A DNA stretch of 64,000 nt, taken from NCBI GenBank assembly GCA_964569245.1, contig CAZMTK010000002.1:62001-126000 (forward strand), given 5' to 3'. Shown here piece by piece: positions 8,367-16,343 of this stretch. A program made the translations under genes and the position numbers. The notes below the pieces were generated by a model. It searched no databases, was not told where the DNA came from, and was given only the letters and a program-made list of their open reading frames with translations. Numbering within the stretch: position 1 is the stretch's first letter; each line of letters begins with the position of its first letter. The stretch comes from JAAYTY01 sp964569245. GTDB lineage: Bacteria > Fermentibacterota > Fermentibacteria > Fermentibacterales > Fermentibacteraceae.

Positions 8367-8675
8367 CTAGAAGCTCTCGCCGCAGGAGCGGCAGACGCGC
8401 TTGAGGCGTCCCTCGGCGTCACGAGAGCGCCGATAGCCCTTGGCCTCGCCGCAGCCGGGGCACACTACCCTCAGGTTGGAGGCGTCAAGAGGGGCTTCCT
8501 TCTCGACGATTCCACCCTGGGGATTCGTACGGTTGGGCCTGGTATGGCGCTTCACGAAGTTCACACCCTCGACCAGGGCTCTGCCCTTGCCGGGGATCAC
8601 CTTGAGCACCTTCCCCTTCTTACCCCTGTCGTCGCCGGTGCCAACGATCACCTTGTCGCCCTTCCGCACGTGCAT
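8367..8675 (-). CDS. rplX: 50S ribosomal protein L24
   Basis: Assembly-initiator protein of 102 residues with an N-terminal KOW domain (MHVRKGDKVIVGTGDDRGKK). The C-terminal third carries CPGCGE and CRSCGE pairs, a zinc-ribbon-like tail common in non-proteobacterial L24. The start overlaps the rplN stop by one base. Confidence 0.96.
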   Translation of the reverse strand: MHVRKGDKVIVGTGDDRGKKGKVLKVIPGKGRALVEGVNFVKRHTRPNRTNPQGGIVEKEAPLDASNLRVVCPGCGEAKGYRRSRDAEGRLKRVCRSCGESF

Positions 8676-9040
8676 CAGATCACCTCCGGGGCGAGGGAGA
8701 CGATCTTCATGAAGCCCGCCCTGAGCTCCCGGCCCACCGGGCCGAAGATCCTGGTGGCTACGGGCTGGAAGGCATCGTCAACGATCACCGCCGCGTTGTC
8801 GTCGAACCTGACGGAGGAGCCGTCCGACCTGTTGATCTCCTTGCGCACCCTGACCACCACGGCCTTGCGGACCTCGCCCTTCTTCACCGTTCCGTTGGGC
8901 GCGGCCTCCTTGACTGCGACAACTATCACGTCGCCGATGCTCGCATAGCGCCTCCGGGTTCCGCCCAGCACCTTGATGCAGAGCACCTCCCTGGCGCCGG
9001 AGTTGTCGGCGACGACGAGCCTGGTCTCCTGCTGGATCAT
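8675..9040 (-). CDS. rplN: 50S ribosomal protein L14
   Basis: 121 residues from the ATG at 9038-9040, giving the classic MIQQETRLVVADNSGAREVL. Further signatures are IGDVIVVAVKEAAPNG and the terminal EVI. The gene contacts 16S helix 14 across the subunit interface in known ribosomes. A 37-residue upstream in-frame extension overlaps rpsQ and is rejected. Confidence 0.96.
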   Translation of the reverse strand: MIQQETRLVVADNSGAREVLCIKVLGGTRRRYASIGDVIVVAVKEAAPNGTVKKGEVRKAVVVRVRKEINRSDGSSVRFDDNAAVIVDDAFQPVATRIFGPVGRELRAGFMKIVSLAPEVI

Positions 9041-9054
9041 CGCCTGCAGCCCTC

Positions 9055-9321
9055 CTAGCGAGCTTTCTGTAGGATCTCGAGGAGCCGCCAGCGCTTCTTC
9101 GCGGAGAGGGGGCGGGTCTCGGCGATCCGCACCACGTCGCCCTCGCCGCACTGGTTGCTCTCGTCGTGCGCGTAGAAGCGGCTGGTCTGTCTGAACCGCT
9201 TCTTGTAGACAGGATGGGGCTTCAGGGCTACGACCTTCACGACGATGGTCTTGTCCATCTTGCCGGCGGAGACGACCGTGCCCTTGAGCACCTGCCTGTT
9301 CCTTGTCCGGGTCTCGGCCAT
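9055..9321 (-). CDS. rpsQ: 30S ribosomal protein S17
   Basis: OB-fold protein of 88 residues that binds 16S helices 7 and 11. It shows LKGTVVSAGKMDKTIVVKV, then KPHPVYKKRFRQTSRFYAHD and the closing GDVVRIAETRPLSAKKRWRL, all standard. Confidence 0.96.
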   Translation of the reverse strand: MAETRTRNRQVLKGTVVSAGKMDKTIVVKVVALKPHPVYKKRFRQTSRFYAHDESNQCGEGDVVRIAETRPLSAKKRWRLLEILQKAR

Positions 9322-9331
9322 ATGCTTCTCC

Positions 9332-9547
9332 TCACTGTCCGGACGGGCCGGGCGAGATGCCCAGAGCCCTCTCGCGCTTTATCGTGAGCGCCCGGGCCAG
9401 CTCGTGTCTCGCCTCGCGAATCCGCACTGGGTTGTCGACCTGCTGGGCGGACTTCCGGAAGCGCAGGTTGAAGATCTCCTGTCTGAGCTCCCGGATGTGG
9501 CTGTCTAGCTCCTCCCCGCTCATCGAACGCATCTCTCCGCTCTTCAT
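9332..9547 (-). CDS. rpmC: 50S ribosomal protein L29
   Basis: 71-residue two-helix protein near the tunnel exit, a docking site for trigger factor and SRP. The family core MSGEELDSHIRELRQEIFNL and FRKSAQQVDNPVRIREARHE is clear. The ATG at 9545-9547 overlaps the rplP stop (ATGA). Eight residues precede the usual family start. Confidence 0.94.
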   Translation of the reverse strand: MKSGEMRSMSGEELDSHIRELRQEIFNLRFRKSAQQVDNPVRIREARHELARALTIKRERALGISPGPSGQ

Positions 9548-9966
9548 GCGTTCGCCTCCCTGTTCCTTACCACGAATCTCGTCAGCACGGGGAGCTTGTG
9601 GCTGGCGAGCCTCATCGCCTCGCGGGCCACGCCGACGTCCACCCCCTCTATCTCGAACATGATGCGCCCGGGCTTCACGACGGCGACCCAGTGGTCCACC
9701 GCCCCCTTGCCCTTGCCCATCCTGGTCTCGGCCGGGAGGCTGGTGATCGGCTTGTCGGGGAAGATCCTTATCCAGATCTTGCCGCCGCGCTTCACGTGCC
9801 TCGTGATGGCCACCCTTGCCGCCTCTATCTGCGCGCTGGTCACCCAAGCCGGTTCAACGGCCTGCAGGCCGTACTCGCCGAAAGCCACGGTGGCCCCTCC
9901 CTTGGCGCGGCCGGTAAGACGGCCCTTCTGGCACTTGCGGTACTTGGTCCTCTTAGGCATCAGCAT
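9544..9966 (-). CDS. rplP: 50S ribosomal protein L16
   Basis: 140 residues; binds 23S rRNA near the A-site tRNA elbow. It starts MLMPKRTKYRKCQKGRLTGR, with the second ATG (MPKRTKYRK) being the more common family start; the first is better spaced from a GGTGA site. The conserved AVEPAWVTSAQIEAARVAIT and KIWIRIFPDKPITSLPAETR are present. Confidence 0.96.
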   Translation of the reverse strand: MLMPKRTKYRKCQKGRLTGRAKGGATVAFGEYGLQAVEPAWVTSAQIEAARVAITRHVKRGGKIWIRIFPDKPITSLPAETRMGKGKGAVDHWVAVVKPGRIMFEIEGVDVGVAREAMRLASHKLPVLTRFVVRNREANA

Positions 9967-9979
9967 GTTGCATCACCCG

Positions 9980-10642
9980 CTAGTCGGACGGGCCGGTCTG
10001 GCCCTGGTACCCGTGTATCTCGCCGTTGTAGATCCACACCTTCACGCCGATCATCCCGTAGGTCGTGCGGGCGGAGGCCCTGGCGAAGTCAACGTCCGCA
10101 CGGAGAGTGTGCAGGGGCACCCTGCCCTCGTGGTACGTGTTACGGCGCTTCATCTCGGCGCCTCCGAGCCTGCCGGCGCAGCTGACCTTTATCCCCTCGG
10201 CGCCGGCGCGTATTGCGTCGGAGATGGCCCTCTTCATGGCACGCCTCACCGAGACGCGGCTCTCTATCTGCCTCGCGATGCTTTCCGCCACGAGGCTAGC
10301 ATCCCTCTCGGGCTGGCGAATCTCCTCGACCTTCATCTTGACCGACTTGCCTGTGAAGTGCTTGAGCTCCTTCGTCAGGAGGTCGATCGTGCCGCCCCTG
10401 GCACCGATGACGAGACCGGCCCGGGCCGTCCAGATCGTCACCTGGACCTCCTGGGGCTTGCGCTCTATCTCCACGCGCGAGATCTGCGCCTTCTCGAGCT
10501 TCTTGTTCTTGAGCAGATACTTGCGGAGCCGGGCATCTTCGCGGATGTGCTCGGCGTACCTGCCGCCGCGTGCGAACCAGACGGAGCTCCACCCCCTGAT
10601 GATGCCGAGTCTGAGTCCAACCGGATTCGTCTTCTGACCCAT
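9980..10642 (-). CDS. rpsC: 30S ribosomal protein S3
   Basis: 220 residues, mRNA-entry helicase component. The start MGQKTNPVGLRLGIIRGW is at 10640-10642. The KH domain carries VIGARGGTIDLLTKELKHF, and the C-domain has GIKVSCAGRLGGAEMKRR and TTYGMIGVKVWIYNGEI. It starts one base after the rplV stop. Confidence 0.97.
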   Translation of the reverse strand: MGQKTNPVGLRLGIIRGWSSVWFARGGRYAEHIREDARLRKYLLKNKKLEKAQISRVEIERKPQEVQVTIWTARAGLVIGARGGTIDLLTKELKHFTGKSVKMKVEEIRQPERDASLVAESIARQIESRVSVRRAMKRAISDAIRAGAEGIKVSCAGRLGGAEMKRRNTYHEGRVPLHTLRADVDFARASARTTYGMIGVKVWIYNGEIHGYQGQTGPSD

Positions 10643-10643
10643 G

Positions 10644-11012
10644 TCATCCCTCCCTGACCGCGCCACCGGCAGGAGCGGTGCTGACCGTGACGGTGATGTG
10701 GCTGGAGCGGTGGCGCACCCTCGTGGCCCTGCCGCGCGCGCGATGGCGGAATCTCTTCAGGGTCGGCCCGTTGTCGATGACGACATGGGATACGGTGAGC
10801 TCGTCTATGTCGAGCTTTGCGCCCTCCGATTTCTGTACGGCATTCGCGACTGCCGAATCCAGAGTCTTCTCTATCTCCCGGGATGAGACCCTGGGAACGT
10901 TGAGCAGGATCGATAGCGCCTGGTTCACTGTCTTCCCCCGGATGAGGTCCGCGACCTGACGGGCCTTGCGGGGCGTCATCCTGACGAATCTGGCCTTTGC
11001 GGTAGCTTCCAT
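10644..11012 (-). CDS. rplV: 50S ribosomal protein L22
   Basis: 122 residues; lines the exit tunnel with its beta-hairpin. The preferred start is the ATG at 11010-11012 (MEATAKARFVRMTPRKARQV) because GGCGGGTG sits at a usable distance; an ATG two codons earlier lies too close to it. The hairpin tip region has THVRHRSSHITV-like sequence (RATRVRHRSSHITVTV). Confidence 0.95.
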   Translation of the reverse strand: MEATAKARFVRMTPRKARQVADLIRGKTVNQALSILLNVPRVSSREIEKTLDSAVANAVQKSEGAKLDIDELTVSHVVIDNGPTLKRFRHRARGRATRVRHRSSHITVTVSTAPAGGAVREG

Positions 11013-11025
11013 CGTCATCACCCGC

Positions 11026-11292
11026 CTACTTCTTCTTCTCGCGGTGGCCGCGGAAGGTCCTGGTAGGGGCGAACTCTCCCAGCTTGTGCCCGACCATGTT
11101 CTCCACGACATAGACAGGCACCATCTTGCGGCCGTTGTGCACGGCGAACGTGTGCCCTACGAACTCGGGCGGAATCGTCGAGCGCCGGGCCCAAGTCCTG
11201 ATGACCTTCTTCTCGGGGTCGGAGCCGGCGGCAACGACCTTCTCGAGAAGCTTCCCGTCGACGTACGGGCCTTTCCTGAGCGAGCGGGACAT
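11026..11292 (-). CDS. rpsS: 30S ribosomal protein S19
   Basis: 88 residues; small-subunit head protein that contacts S13. It starts MSRSLRKGPYVDGKLLEKV, with RRSTIPPEFVGHTFAVHNGR in the middle and HKLGEFAPTRTFRGHREKKK at the end. Confidence 0.97.
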   Translation of the reverse strand: MSRSLRKGPYVDGKLLEKVVAAGSDPEKKVIRTWARRSTIPPEFVGHTFAVHNGRKMVPVYVVENMVGHKLGEFAPTRTFRGHREKKK

Positions 11293-11294
11293 CC

Positions 11295-12134
11295 CTACTT
11301 CCTCCTCTTGCCCGTGGGCCTGCGTCTCGTGATCAGCTTGTCGGACGGCTTGGGGGGCCTGGTCTTGAGGCCCTTGGCCAGCTGTCCCCAGGGCGAGCAG
11401 GGATGGCGGCCTCCGCTGGACTTGCCCTCGCCGCCGCCCATGGGGTGGTCGATCGGATTCATGGCGACGCCCCTGACGCTGGGTCTGCGTCCCAGCCAGC
11501 GGGATCTGCCGGCCTTGCCGATGCTGATGTTGGAATGGTCGGCGTTTCCGACGACCCCCAGAGTCGCCATGCAGGCCAACGGAACCATTCTCATCTCCCT
11601 GGAGGGCATGCGCAGAGTCGCATAGCCGCCCTCCCGGGCCAGGAGCTGGACCGATACTCCGGCGCTGCGTGCTATCTGGCCGCCCTTGCCGGGGCGGAGC
11701 TCCACGTTGTGTATCATCGAGCCGAGGGGGATCCTCTCGAGCGGGAGATGGTTGCCGACCTCGGGGGCGGCATCGCGGCCTGATACGATCGTCTGCCCGA
11801 CCCTTAGACCCTCCGGCGCCAGGATATACCGCTTCTCGCCGTCGGGATAGACCACCAGCGCGATGCGGGCGGAGCGGTTTGGATCGTACTCGATGGCATC
11901 GATGCGTCCGGGAATGTCGAACTTATTCCGCTTGAAGTCGATGATCCGGTACTGCCGCTTGTGCCCGCCTCCCTTGTGCCTGCAGGTGATGCGGCCGTAG
12001 CTGTTGCGGCCCGCCTTCCTGTTGAGCGGCTCCATGAGAGACTTCTCGCCGCGGGACCTCGTGATCTCGGAGAAGTCGGGGAGCACGGTCCATCTGGTTC
12101 CCGGCGTGACCGGCTTGAGCCTTCTCGTAGGCAT
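11295..12134 (-). CDS. rplB: 50S ribosomal protein L2
   Basis: 279 residues, near the peptidyl-transferase centre. The N-domain has GRITCRHKGGGHKRQYRIID. The C-terminal loop reads NPIDHPMGGGEGKSSGGRHP: the functionally important first His of the DHP motif is kept, while the following HPH His is Met, as in Bacteroidota. The tail LAKGLKTRPPKPSD also resembles that group (AKGLKTR), which is why L2 is used here as weak taxonomic evidence. Confidence 0.97.
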   Translation of the reverse strand: MPTRRLKPVTPGTRWTVLPDFSEITRSRGEKSLMEPLNRKAGRNSYGRITCRHKGGGHKRQYRIIDFKRNKFDIPGRIDAIEYDPNRSARIALVVYPDGEKRYILAPEGLRVGQTIVSGRDAAPEVGNHLPLERIPLGSMIHNVELRPGKGGQIARSAGVSVQLLAREGGYATLRMPSREMRMVPLACMATLGVVGNADHSNISIGKAGRSRWLGRRPSVRGVAMNPIDHPMGGGEGKSSGGRHPCSPWGQLAKGLKTRPPKPSDKLITRRRPTGKRRK

Positions 12135-12137
12135 GGA

Positions 12138-12425
12138 TCACACCCCCTCGAAGAAATCGACCTTCTGGCCTTCGGCCAGGGTCACGACGGCCTTCTTCCA
12201 GGAGGGCCTTCTGCCGATGTTGCGTCCCAGGCGCTTCTCCTTGCCCTGCATGCTGATCGTGTGCACGGCGGTCACCTTGACGCTGAAGATCTCCTCCACG
12301 GCTCTGGCGATCTGGACCTTCGTCACATTCCTCGGGACACGGAAGCTGTACCTGTTGTGGCTCTCCCGAGCGGCCGTGGACTTCTCCGTGACGAGGGGCG
12401 TAAGGATCACTTGTCTTGCGTCCAT
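12138..12425 (-). CDS. rplW: 50S ribosomal protein L23
   Basis: 95 residues; tunnel-exit docking protein. It starts MDARQVILTPLVTEKSTAAR, the typical L23 opening. The ATG at 12423-12425 overlaps the rplD stop by one base; a GTG immediately before it is an alternative start. The C-terminus is VVTLAEGQKVDFFEGV. Confidence 0.95.
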   Translation of the reverse strand: MDARQVILTPLVTEKSTAARESHNRYSFRVPRNVTKVQIARAVEEIFSVKVTAVHTISMQGKEKRLGRNIGRRPSWKKAVVTLAEGQKVDFFEGV

Positions 12426-13048
12426 CACTGCACCCTCTCCTTCAGGATGTCTACGGCCTTCTCGGAGAGGAGGACCACCTCCGATCCCACCAGGGCCCTC
12501 ACGCTGACGTGGCGAGCCTGGACCGCAACCGTGCGCGGGATGTTGCGCGCCGCCCTGATGGTCATCTCGTCGCTGTCGTCAACCAGTATGACTGTCCTGC
12601 GGCCGTCGCAGCCCTGGTTGCGGACCAGCTCGACGACCTCGGCAGTTCTGCCGGTGCAGGCCAGGTCGCGGATGAGCCTCAGGTTGCCTTCGGCAAGCCG
12701 CTCGCTGAGAATGCCCGCCACCGCCTTGCGCCTGACCTTGCGGTTCACCTTGAGGGACCAGGTTCTCGGATGGGGCCCGTGAGCCACACCTCCGCCCACC
12801 CATACCGGCGAGCGGAAGCTGCCCGAGCGAGCGTGTCCGGTGTGCTTCTGCCTCCAGGGCTTGGCTCCGGAGAGGTTGACGTCGCTCCTGTCCCGCGAAT
12901 CCGCTGTGCCGCTCCTCGAGTTGAGGTCCTCCGCCCGCACGACTTCCCAGAGGACATGGGTGGAGACCCCGGTTCCGAATATCTCCTCGGGCAGGTCGGC
13001 AGTTCCGACCTCCTCGCCCTTCATGTTGTAGACCCTCGCCTCGGCCAT
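12425..13048 (-). CDS. rplD: 50S ribosomal protein L4
   Basis: 207 residues from the ATG at 13046-13048; in E. coli it is the autoregulator of the S10 operon. The long tunnel loop reads KPWRQKHTGHARSGSFRSP, a variant of the usual KGTGRARQGS. The globular core includes LVLLV-type strands around RRTVILVDDSDEMTIRAARN. A GTG four codons earlier is possible but overlaps the end of rplC. Confidence 0.95.
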   Translation of the reverse strand: MAEARVYNMKGEEVGTADLPEEIFGTGVSTHVLWEVVRAEDLNSRSGTADSRDRSDVNLSGAKPWRQKHTGHARSGSFRSPVWVGGGVAHGPHPRTWSLKVNRKVRRKAVAGILSERLAEGNLRLIRDLACTGRTAEVVELVRNQGCDGRRTVILVDDSDEMTIRAARNIPRTVAVQARHVSVRALVGSEVVLLSEKAVDILKERVQ

Positions 13049-13049
13049 C

Positions 13050-13679
13050 CTACCTTCCACCTCCCGCCTTTCTGACCAGGAGGTAGCCGTTCCTCGAGCC
13101 GGGCACAGCGCCCTTCAGCAGGATGAGGTTGCGCTCGGTGTCGATCCTCACGATCTCCAGGTTGCGGACGGTTATCTTGGTGCAGCCGTCCCTGCCGGGC
13201 ATGCCCTTGCCCTTCCAGACCTCTGCAGGCGTCGTATGCTGGCCTATCGCCCCGGGTACCCGTTTCGACTTGCAGCCGTGCGCCTCGTCCCCGCCGGAGA
13301 AGCCGTGCCGCTTCACTACGCCTTGGAATCCCTTGCCCTTGGAGAGCCCGGTGACATCTACCCTCTCGCCAGGCACGAACATCGAGACCTCGAGAAAGTC
13401 CCCGGGCTTCACGTCCCTGTCCGCGGGCTTCGGGACCTCGACCAGTCGGGCCACAGGGGGAGCGCCCGCCTTGTCAAGGTGGCACTGAGCAGGCCTTGCG
13501 AGCCTGGACTTCTTCTGCGGCCTGTAGCCGATCTGGACAGCCTCGTAGCCGTCCCGCTCGACGGTCCTCACCTGGACCACCGGGCAGGGGCGGGCCTCCA
13601 GAACGGTTACGGGCACGACCCTTCCGTCCTCCCGGAACACGCGGGTCATGCCCACCTTTCGAGCCATGAGTGCGCTCAT
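13050..13679 (-). CDS. rplC: 50S ribosomal protein L3
   Basis: 209 residues; binds close to the peptidyl-transferase centre and starts 50S assembly. It begins MSALMARKVGMTRVFREDGR, with GGGAG 6 bases before the ATG. The central GKGFQGVVKRHGFSGG and GKGMPGRDG stretches are diagnostic. Unlike every other junction in this part of the operon it is preceded by a 169-base non-coding gap with several stems. Confidence 0.96.
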   Translation of the reverse strand: MSALMARKVGMTRVFREDGRVVPVTVLEARPCPVVQVRTVERDGYEAVQIGYRPQKKSRLARPAQCHLDKAGAPPVARLVEVPKPADRDVKPGDFLEVSMFVPGERVDVTGLSKGKGFQGVVKRHGFSGGDEAHGCKSKRVPGAIGQHTTPAEVWKGKGMPGRDGCTKITVRNLEIVRIDTERNLILLKGAVPGSRNGYLLVRKAGGGR

Positions 13680-13848
13680 CTTCGTCTCCCGTCGCTGAAG
13701 TCCCCTCTGGGCGGTGGGACGAGCGGTTCTGTATCACAGCGAGGCCCTTCGGGCCTTCGCCCCGGAGGACCCTTCCGGGGCCCGCCTGCCCCTTCCGGGT
13801 CCGCCCTCTTAGCCCGGCTCCTGCGCCGGACCAGTCAGGATGGCTTCC
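13680..13848 (-). promoter_or_regulatory. structured intercistronic leader between rpsJ and rplC
   Basis: A 169-base gap in an operon whose other junctions are mostly under 30 bases. On the transcribed strand I can draw three stems: a 5-bp stem at 13814-13829, an outer 6-bp stem closing 13767-13802 (GGACCC with GGGTCC), and a 6-bp stem with a GAA triloop at 13742-13756 (AGGCCC with GGGCCT). The core CCGGAAGGG recurs. There is no U-run, so a simple terminator is unlikely. It may be an r-protein autoregulatory site or processing site (inference). Confidence 0.5.
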
Positions 13849-14154
13849 CTATCGTACCTCGACGTCCACTCCTGCTGGAACGTCGAGCTGCCTCAAGACC
13901 TCTGTCGTCTGCTCGCCAGGATCTCGTATCTCGATGAGGCGCGAGTGCACGCACATCTCGAACTGCTCCCTGGATTTCTTGTCGATGTGCGGACTCCGCA
14001 GGACTGTAACCAGGCTCCTCTTCGTCGGGAGGGGGATCGGTCCCGCAACGGTTGCCCCGGTCTGCTTCACGCCCCTGACAATGCTCTGGGCCGAGCGGTC
14101 CAGGAGCCTGTGGTCATAGGCCCTGAGCCTTATCCTGAGCCTGGGTTCGTTCAC
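13849..14154 (-). CDS. rpsJ: 30S ribosomal protein S10
   Basis: 101 residues; also NusE, the partner of NusB and NusG in transcription antitermination and coupling. The GTG at 14152-14154 is the likely start because GGAGGT lies 5 bases upstream and the product begins NEPRLRIRLRAYDHRLLDRS. The conserved GPIPLPTKRSLVTVLRSPHI and SREQFEMCVHSRLIEI follow. It lies 25 bases after fusA. Confidence 0.95.
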   Translation of the reverse strand: MNEPRLRIRLRAYDHRLLDRSAQSIVRGVKQTGATVAGPIPLPTKRSLVTVLRSPHIDKKSREQFEMCVHSRLIEIRDPGEQTTEVLRQLDVPAGVDVEVR

Positions 14155-14179
14155 TTCCGACCTCCGCAGAACGGGGCTT

Positions 14180-16273
14180 TCAGCCCCTGCCCGCCGCATC
14201 GGCGGGATGACACGAGATACCCATCCTCTGCTTGAGCGCCAGGGCCGCTGCAGGCGGCACCACGGCGAACTCGAGGAACTGCATTGTGTAGCTTGCGCGT
14301 CCCTGTGTCAAGGAGCGCAGAGAGGTAGTATAACCAAAAAGCTCGGCAAGGGGTACCCTTGCGTCTACCAGGCTCACCTCTCCCCTCGGCTCCATCGAGA
14401 GAACCCTCCCTCGCCTCGAGGAGATGTCGCCGATAACGTCGCCCACGTACTCTCCGGGACACACGATGTCAACCTTCATGACCGGCTCCTTGAGAATCGG
14501 GTCTGCGGCGGACACGGCGTCCCTCAGGGCCATGGCGGCGGCGGTCGAGCAGCCGATCTCGCTGCTGTCGGATTCGTGCAGGCGCGACTCGACAAGTTCG
14601 ACGCGGATGCCGTCGAGCGGGAAGCCGGCGATCGGACCCGCTCCCACGGCGCCCATCACGCCCGTGCGGATCGCCTCGACCAGGCCGGGAGGAAGGCCGG
14701 CGGCGCCCTGTCCGGCGACGAACTCGATGCCCGATCTCATCGGCGAGACGGCCAGTCTGGCATGTCCGAAGTTGCGTCTGCCTCCTATCTCGCGCTCGAA
14801 CTCCGCCTCCGCCTCCGCCCTGGCGGCGACGCCCTCCCTGTAGGAGACCTGCGGTCTCCCCGTCCTGACCCTGATGCGCTTCTCCCTCTTGAGCCTGTCG
14901 GCGACGATCTCGAGGTGGAGCTCGCCCATGCCCCTGACGAGAAGCTGCCCCGAATCCTCGTCGATCCCGGTGCGGAGTGTGGGGTCCTCCCCGGTGAGGT
15001 CCTCCAGAGCCTCCTCCAGCGCCTTCTCGTCACGGGTGCTCTCGGGTTCTATCGCCATCTGCATTACGGGATCGGGAAATGTGATCGGCTCCAGCGCGAT
15101 AGGGTGATCCATGTCGGTCAGGGTGTCGCCGGTCGCGGCTCCCCTGAGTCCCACGGCAGCTATGTCTCCAGCGGCGATCTCCTCTATGTGGATGCGCTTG
15201 TCGGCATGCATGCGGAGCAGCCTGGCGAGGCGCTCCTTCCTGCCTGTGCGGTTGTTCAGCACGGTGTCTCCGTCGGCGGCCACGCCGGAGTAGACCCTCA
15301 TGAAGGCCAGCCTGCCCAGATGGTCGTCGCTCTGGATCTTGAACACGAGGGCGGTGAACGGCTCGTCCTCGGTGCGCTGGCGCTTCGTCGCGAGTCCGTC
15401 GGGCGCAGTGCCCGACACGGCAGGCAGGTCGGTCGGAGCCGGCAGCCAGTCCACCACTGCATCCAGCAGGGGCTGTATGCCGGCATTCCTGAGGGCGGAT
15501 CCGCAGAGCACGGGAACGAAGCGCCCCTCTATCGTGCCCCTGCGGATGAGCGAGCGCACCTCCTCCCGGCCCAGCTCTCCGGCGAAGTAGCGTTCCATGG
15601 CGCGATCGTCAAGCAGGGCTGCAGCCTCCCACAGCTCGTCGCGGGCGGACTCGTAGCGCTCCCTCATCCAGTCGGGTACGGGCTCAGTGATCACCTCGGC
15701 TCCCAGCGACTCCTGTTCGAACCGCATGGCGACTCCTTCGAGGACGTGCACCACCCCCGAGAAGCCGCTGCCTGAGCCGATGGGGATGCAGACCGGGAGC
15801 GGCTTCGCGCCGAGGCGCTCCCTCATCATCCCAAGGACCATGTCGAAGTCGGAGCCCTGCCGGTCGAGCTTGTTCACGAAGGCCAGCCTGGGCACTCCGT
15901 ACCTGTCGGCCTGGTGCCAAACCGTCTCGGACTGGGGTTCGACTCCTCCAACCCCGCAGAATACTGCGACGGCACCGTCGAGAACCCGGAGGCTGCGCTC
16001 CACCTCGACCGTGAAGTCCACATGGCCAGGAGTGTCGATCAGATTGATCTGATGGTCCCGCCAGATGCACGTGGTGGCGGCCGCCGTGATGGTGATGCCC
16101 CTCTCGCGCTCCTGGGGCATCCAGTCCATCGTTGCAGTTCCGTGATCCACGTCGCCCATGCGGTGGAGGCGTCCGGTGTAGTACAGGACCCTCTCTGTGA
16201 CAGTGGTCTTTCCGGCATCGATGTGGGCCATGATGCCGATGTTTCGTATCCTGTCCTGTCCTGTCCTCCCCAT
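14180..16273 (-). CDS. fusA: elongation factor G
   Basis: Translocation GTPase, 697 residues. G1 is AHIDAGKTT (about 16-24), G2 lies in QERERGITI, G3 in DTPGHVDF and G4 in FVNKLDR. Domains II-V follow, ending with the ELFGYTTSLRSLTQGRASYT stretch. The switch region GDVDHGTATMDWMPQERERG resembles the spdEFG1 branch (spirochaetes, planctomycetes, some deltaproteobacteria) more than enterobacterial EF-G, which has MDWMEQE. It lies in the str operon between rpsG and rpsJ without the usual tuf behind it. Confidence 0.95.
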   Translation of the reverse strand: MGRTGQDRIRNIGIMAHIDAGKTTVTERVLYYTGRLHRMGDVDHGTATMDWMPQERERGITITAAATTCIWRDHQINLIDTPGHVDFTVEVERSLRVLDGAVAVFCGVGGVEPQSETVWHQADRYGVPRLAFVNKLDRQGSDFDMVLGMMRERLGAKPLPVCIPIGSGSGFSGVVHVLEGVAMRFEQESLGAEVITEPVPDWMRERYESARDELWEAAALLDDRAMERYFAGELGREEVRSLIRRGTIEGRFVPVLCGSALRNAGIQPLLDAVVDWLPAPTDLPAVSGTAPDGLATKRQRTEDEPFTALVFKIQSDDHLGRLAFMRVYSGVAADGDTVLNNRTGRKERLARLLRMHADKRIHIEEIAAGDIAAVGLRGAATGDTLTDMDHPIALEPITFPDPVMQMAIEPESTRDEKALEEALEDLTGEDPTLRTGIDEDSGQLLVRGMGELHLEIVADRLKREKRIRVRTGRPQVSYREGVAARAEAEAEFEREIGGRRNFGHARLAVSPMRSGIEFVAGQGAAGLPPGLVEAIRTGVMGAVGAGPIAGFPLDGIRVELVESRLHESDSSEIGCSTAAAMALRDAVSAADPILKEPVMKVDIVCPGEYVGDVIGDISSRRGRVLSMEPRGEVSLVDARVPLAELFGYTTSLRSLTQGRASYTMQFLEFAVVPPAAALALKQRMGISCHPADAAGRG

Positions 16274-16321
16274 CAGGGGCTCCTCCGGGGCCGGTTCCGC
16301 AGATCCAGGGTGAAGGGGGCC

Positions 16322-16343
16322 GCCCGGGGAAGCGCCCCTGGGC
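16322..16343 (-). other. hairpin directly after rpsG
   Basis: An 8-bp stem (GCCCGGGG against CCCC-T-GGGC with one bulged base) starts immediately after the rpsG stop in the 70-base rpsG-fusA gap. No U-run follows. It could tune fusA expression or mark an mRNA processing site; this is inference from the stem alone. Confidence 0.4.
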
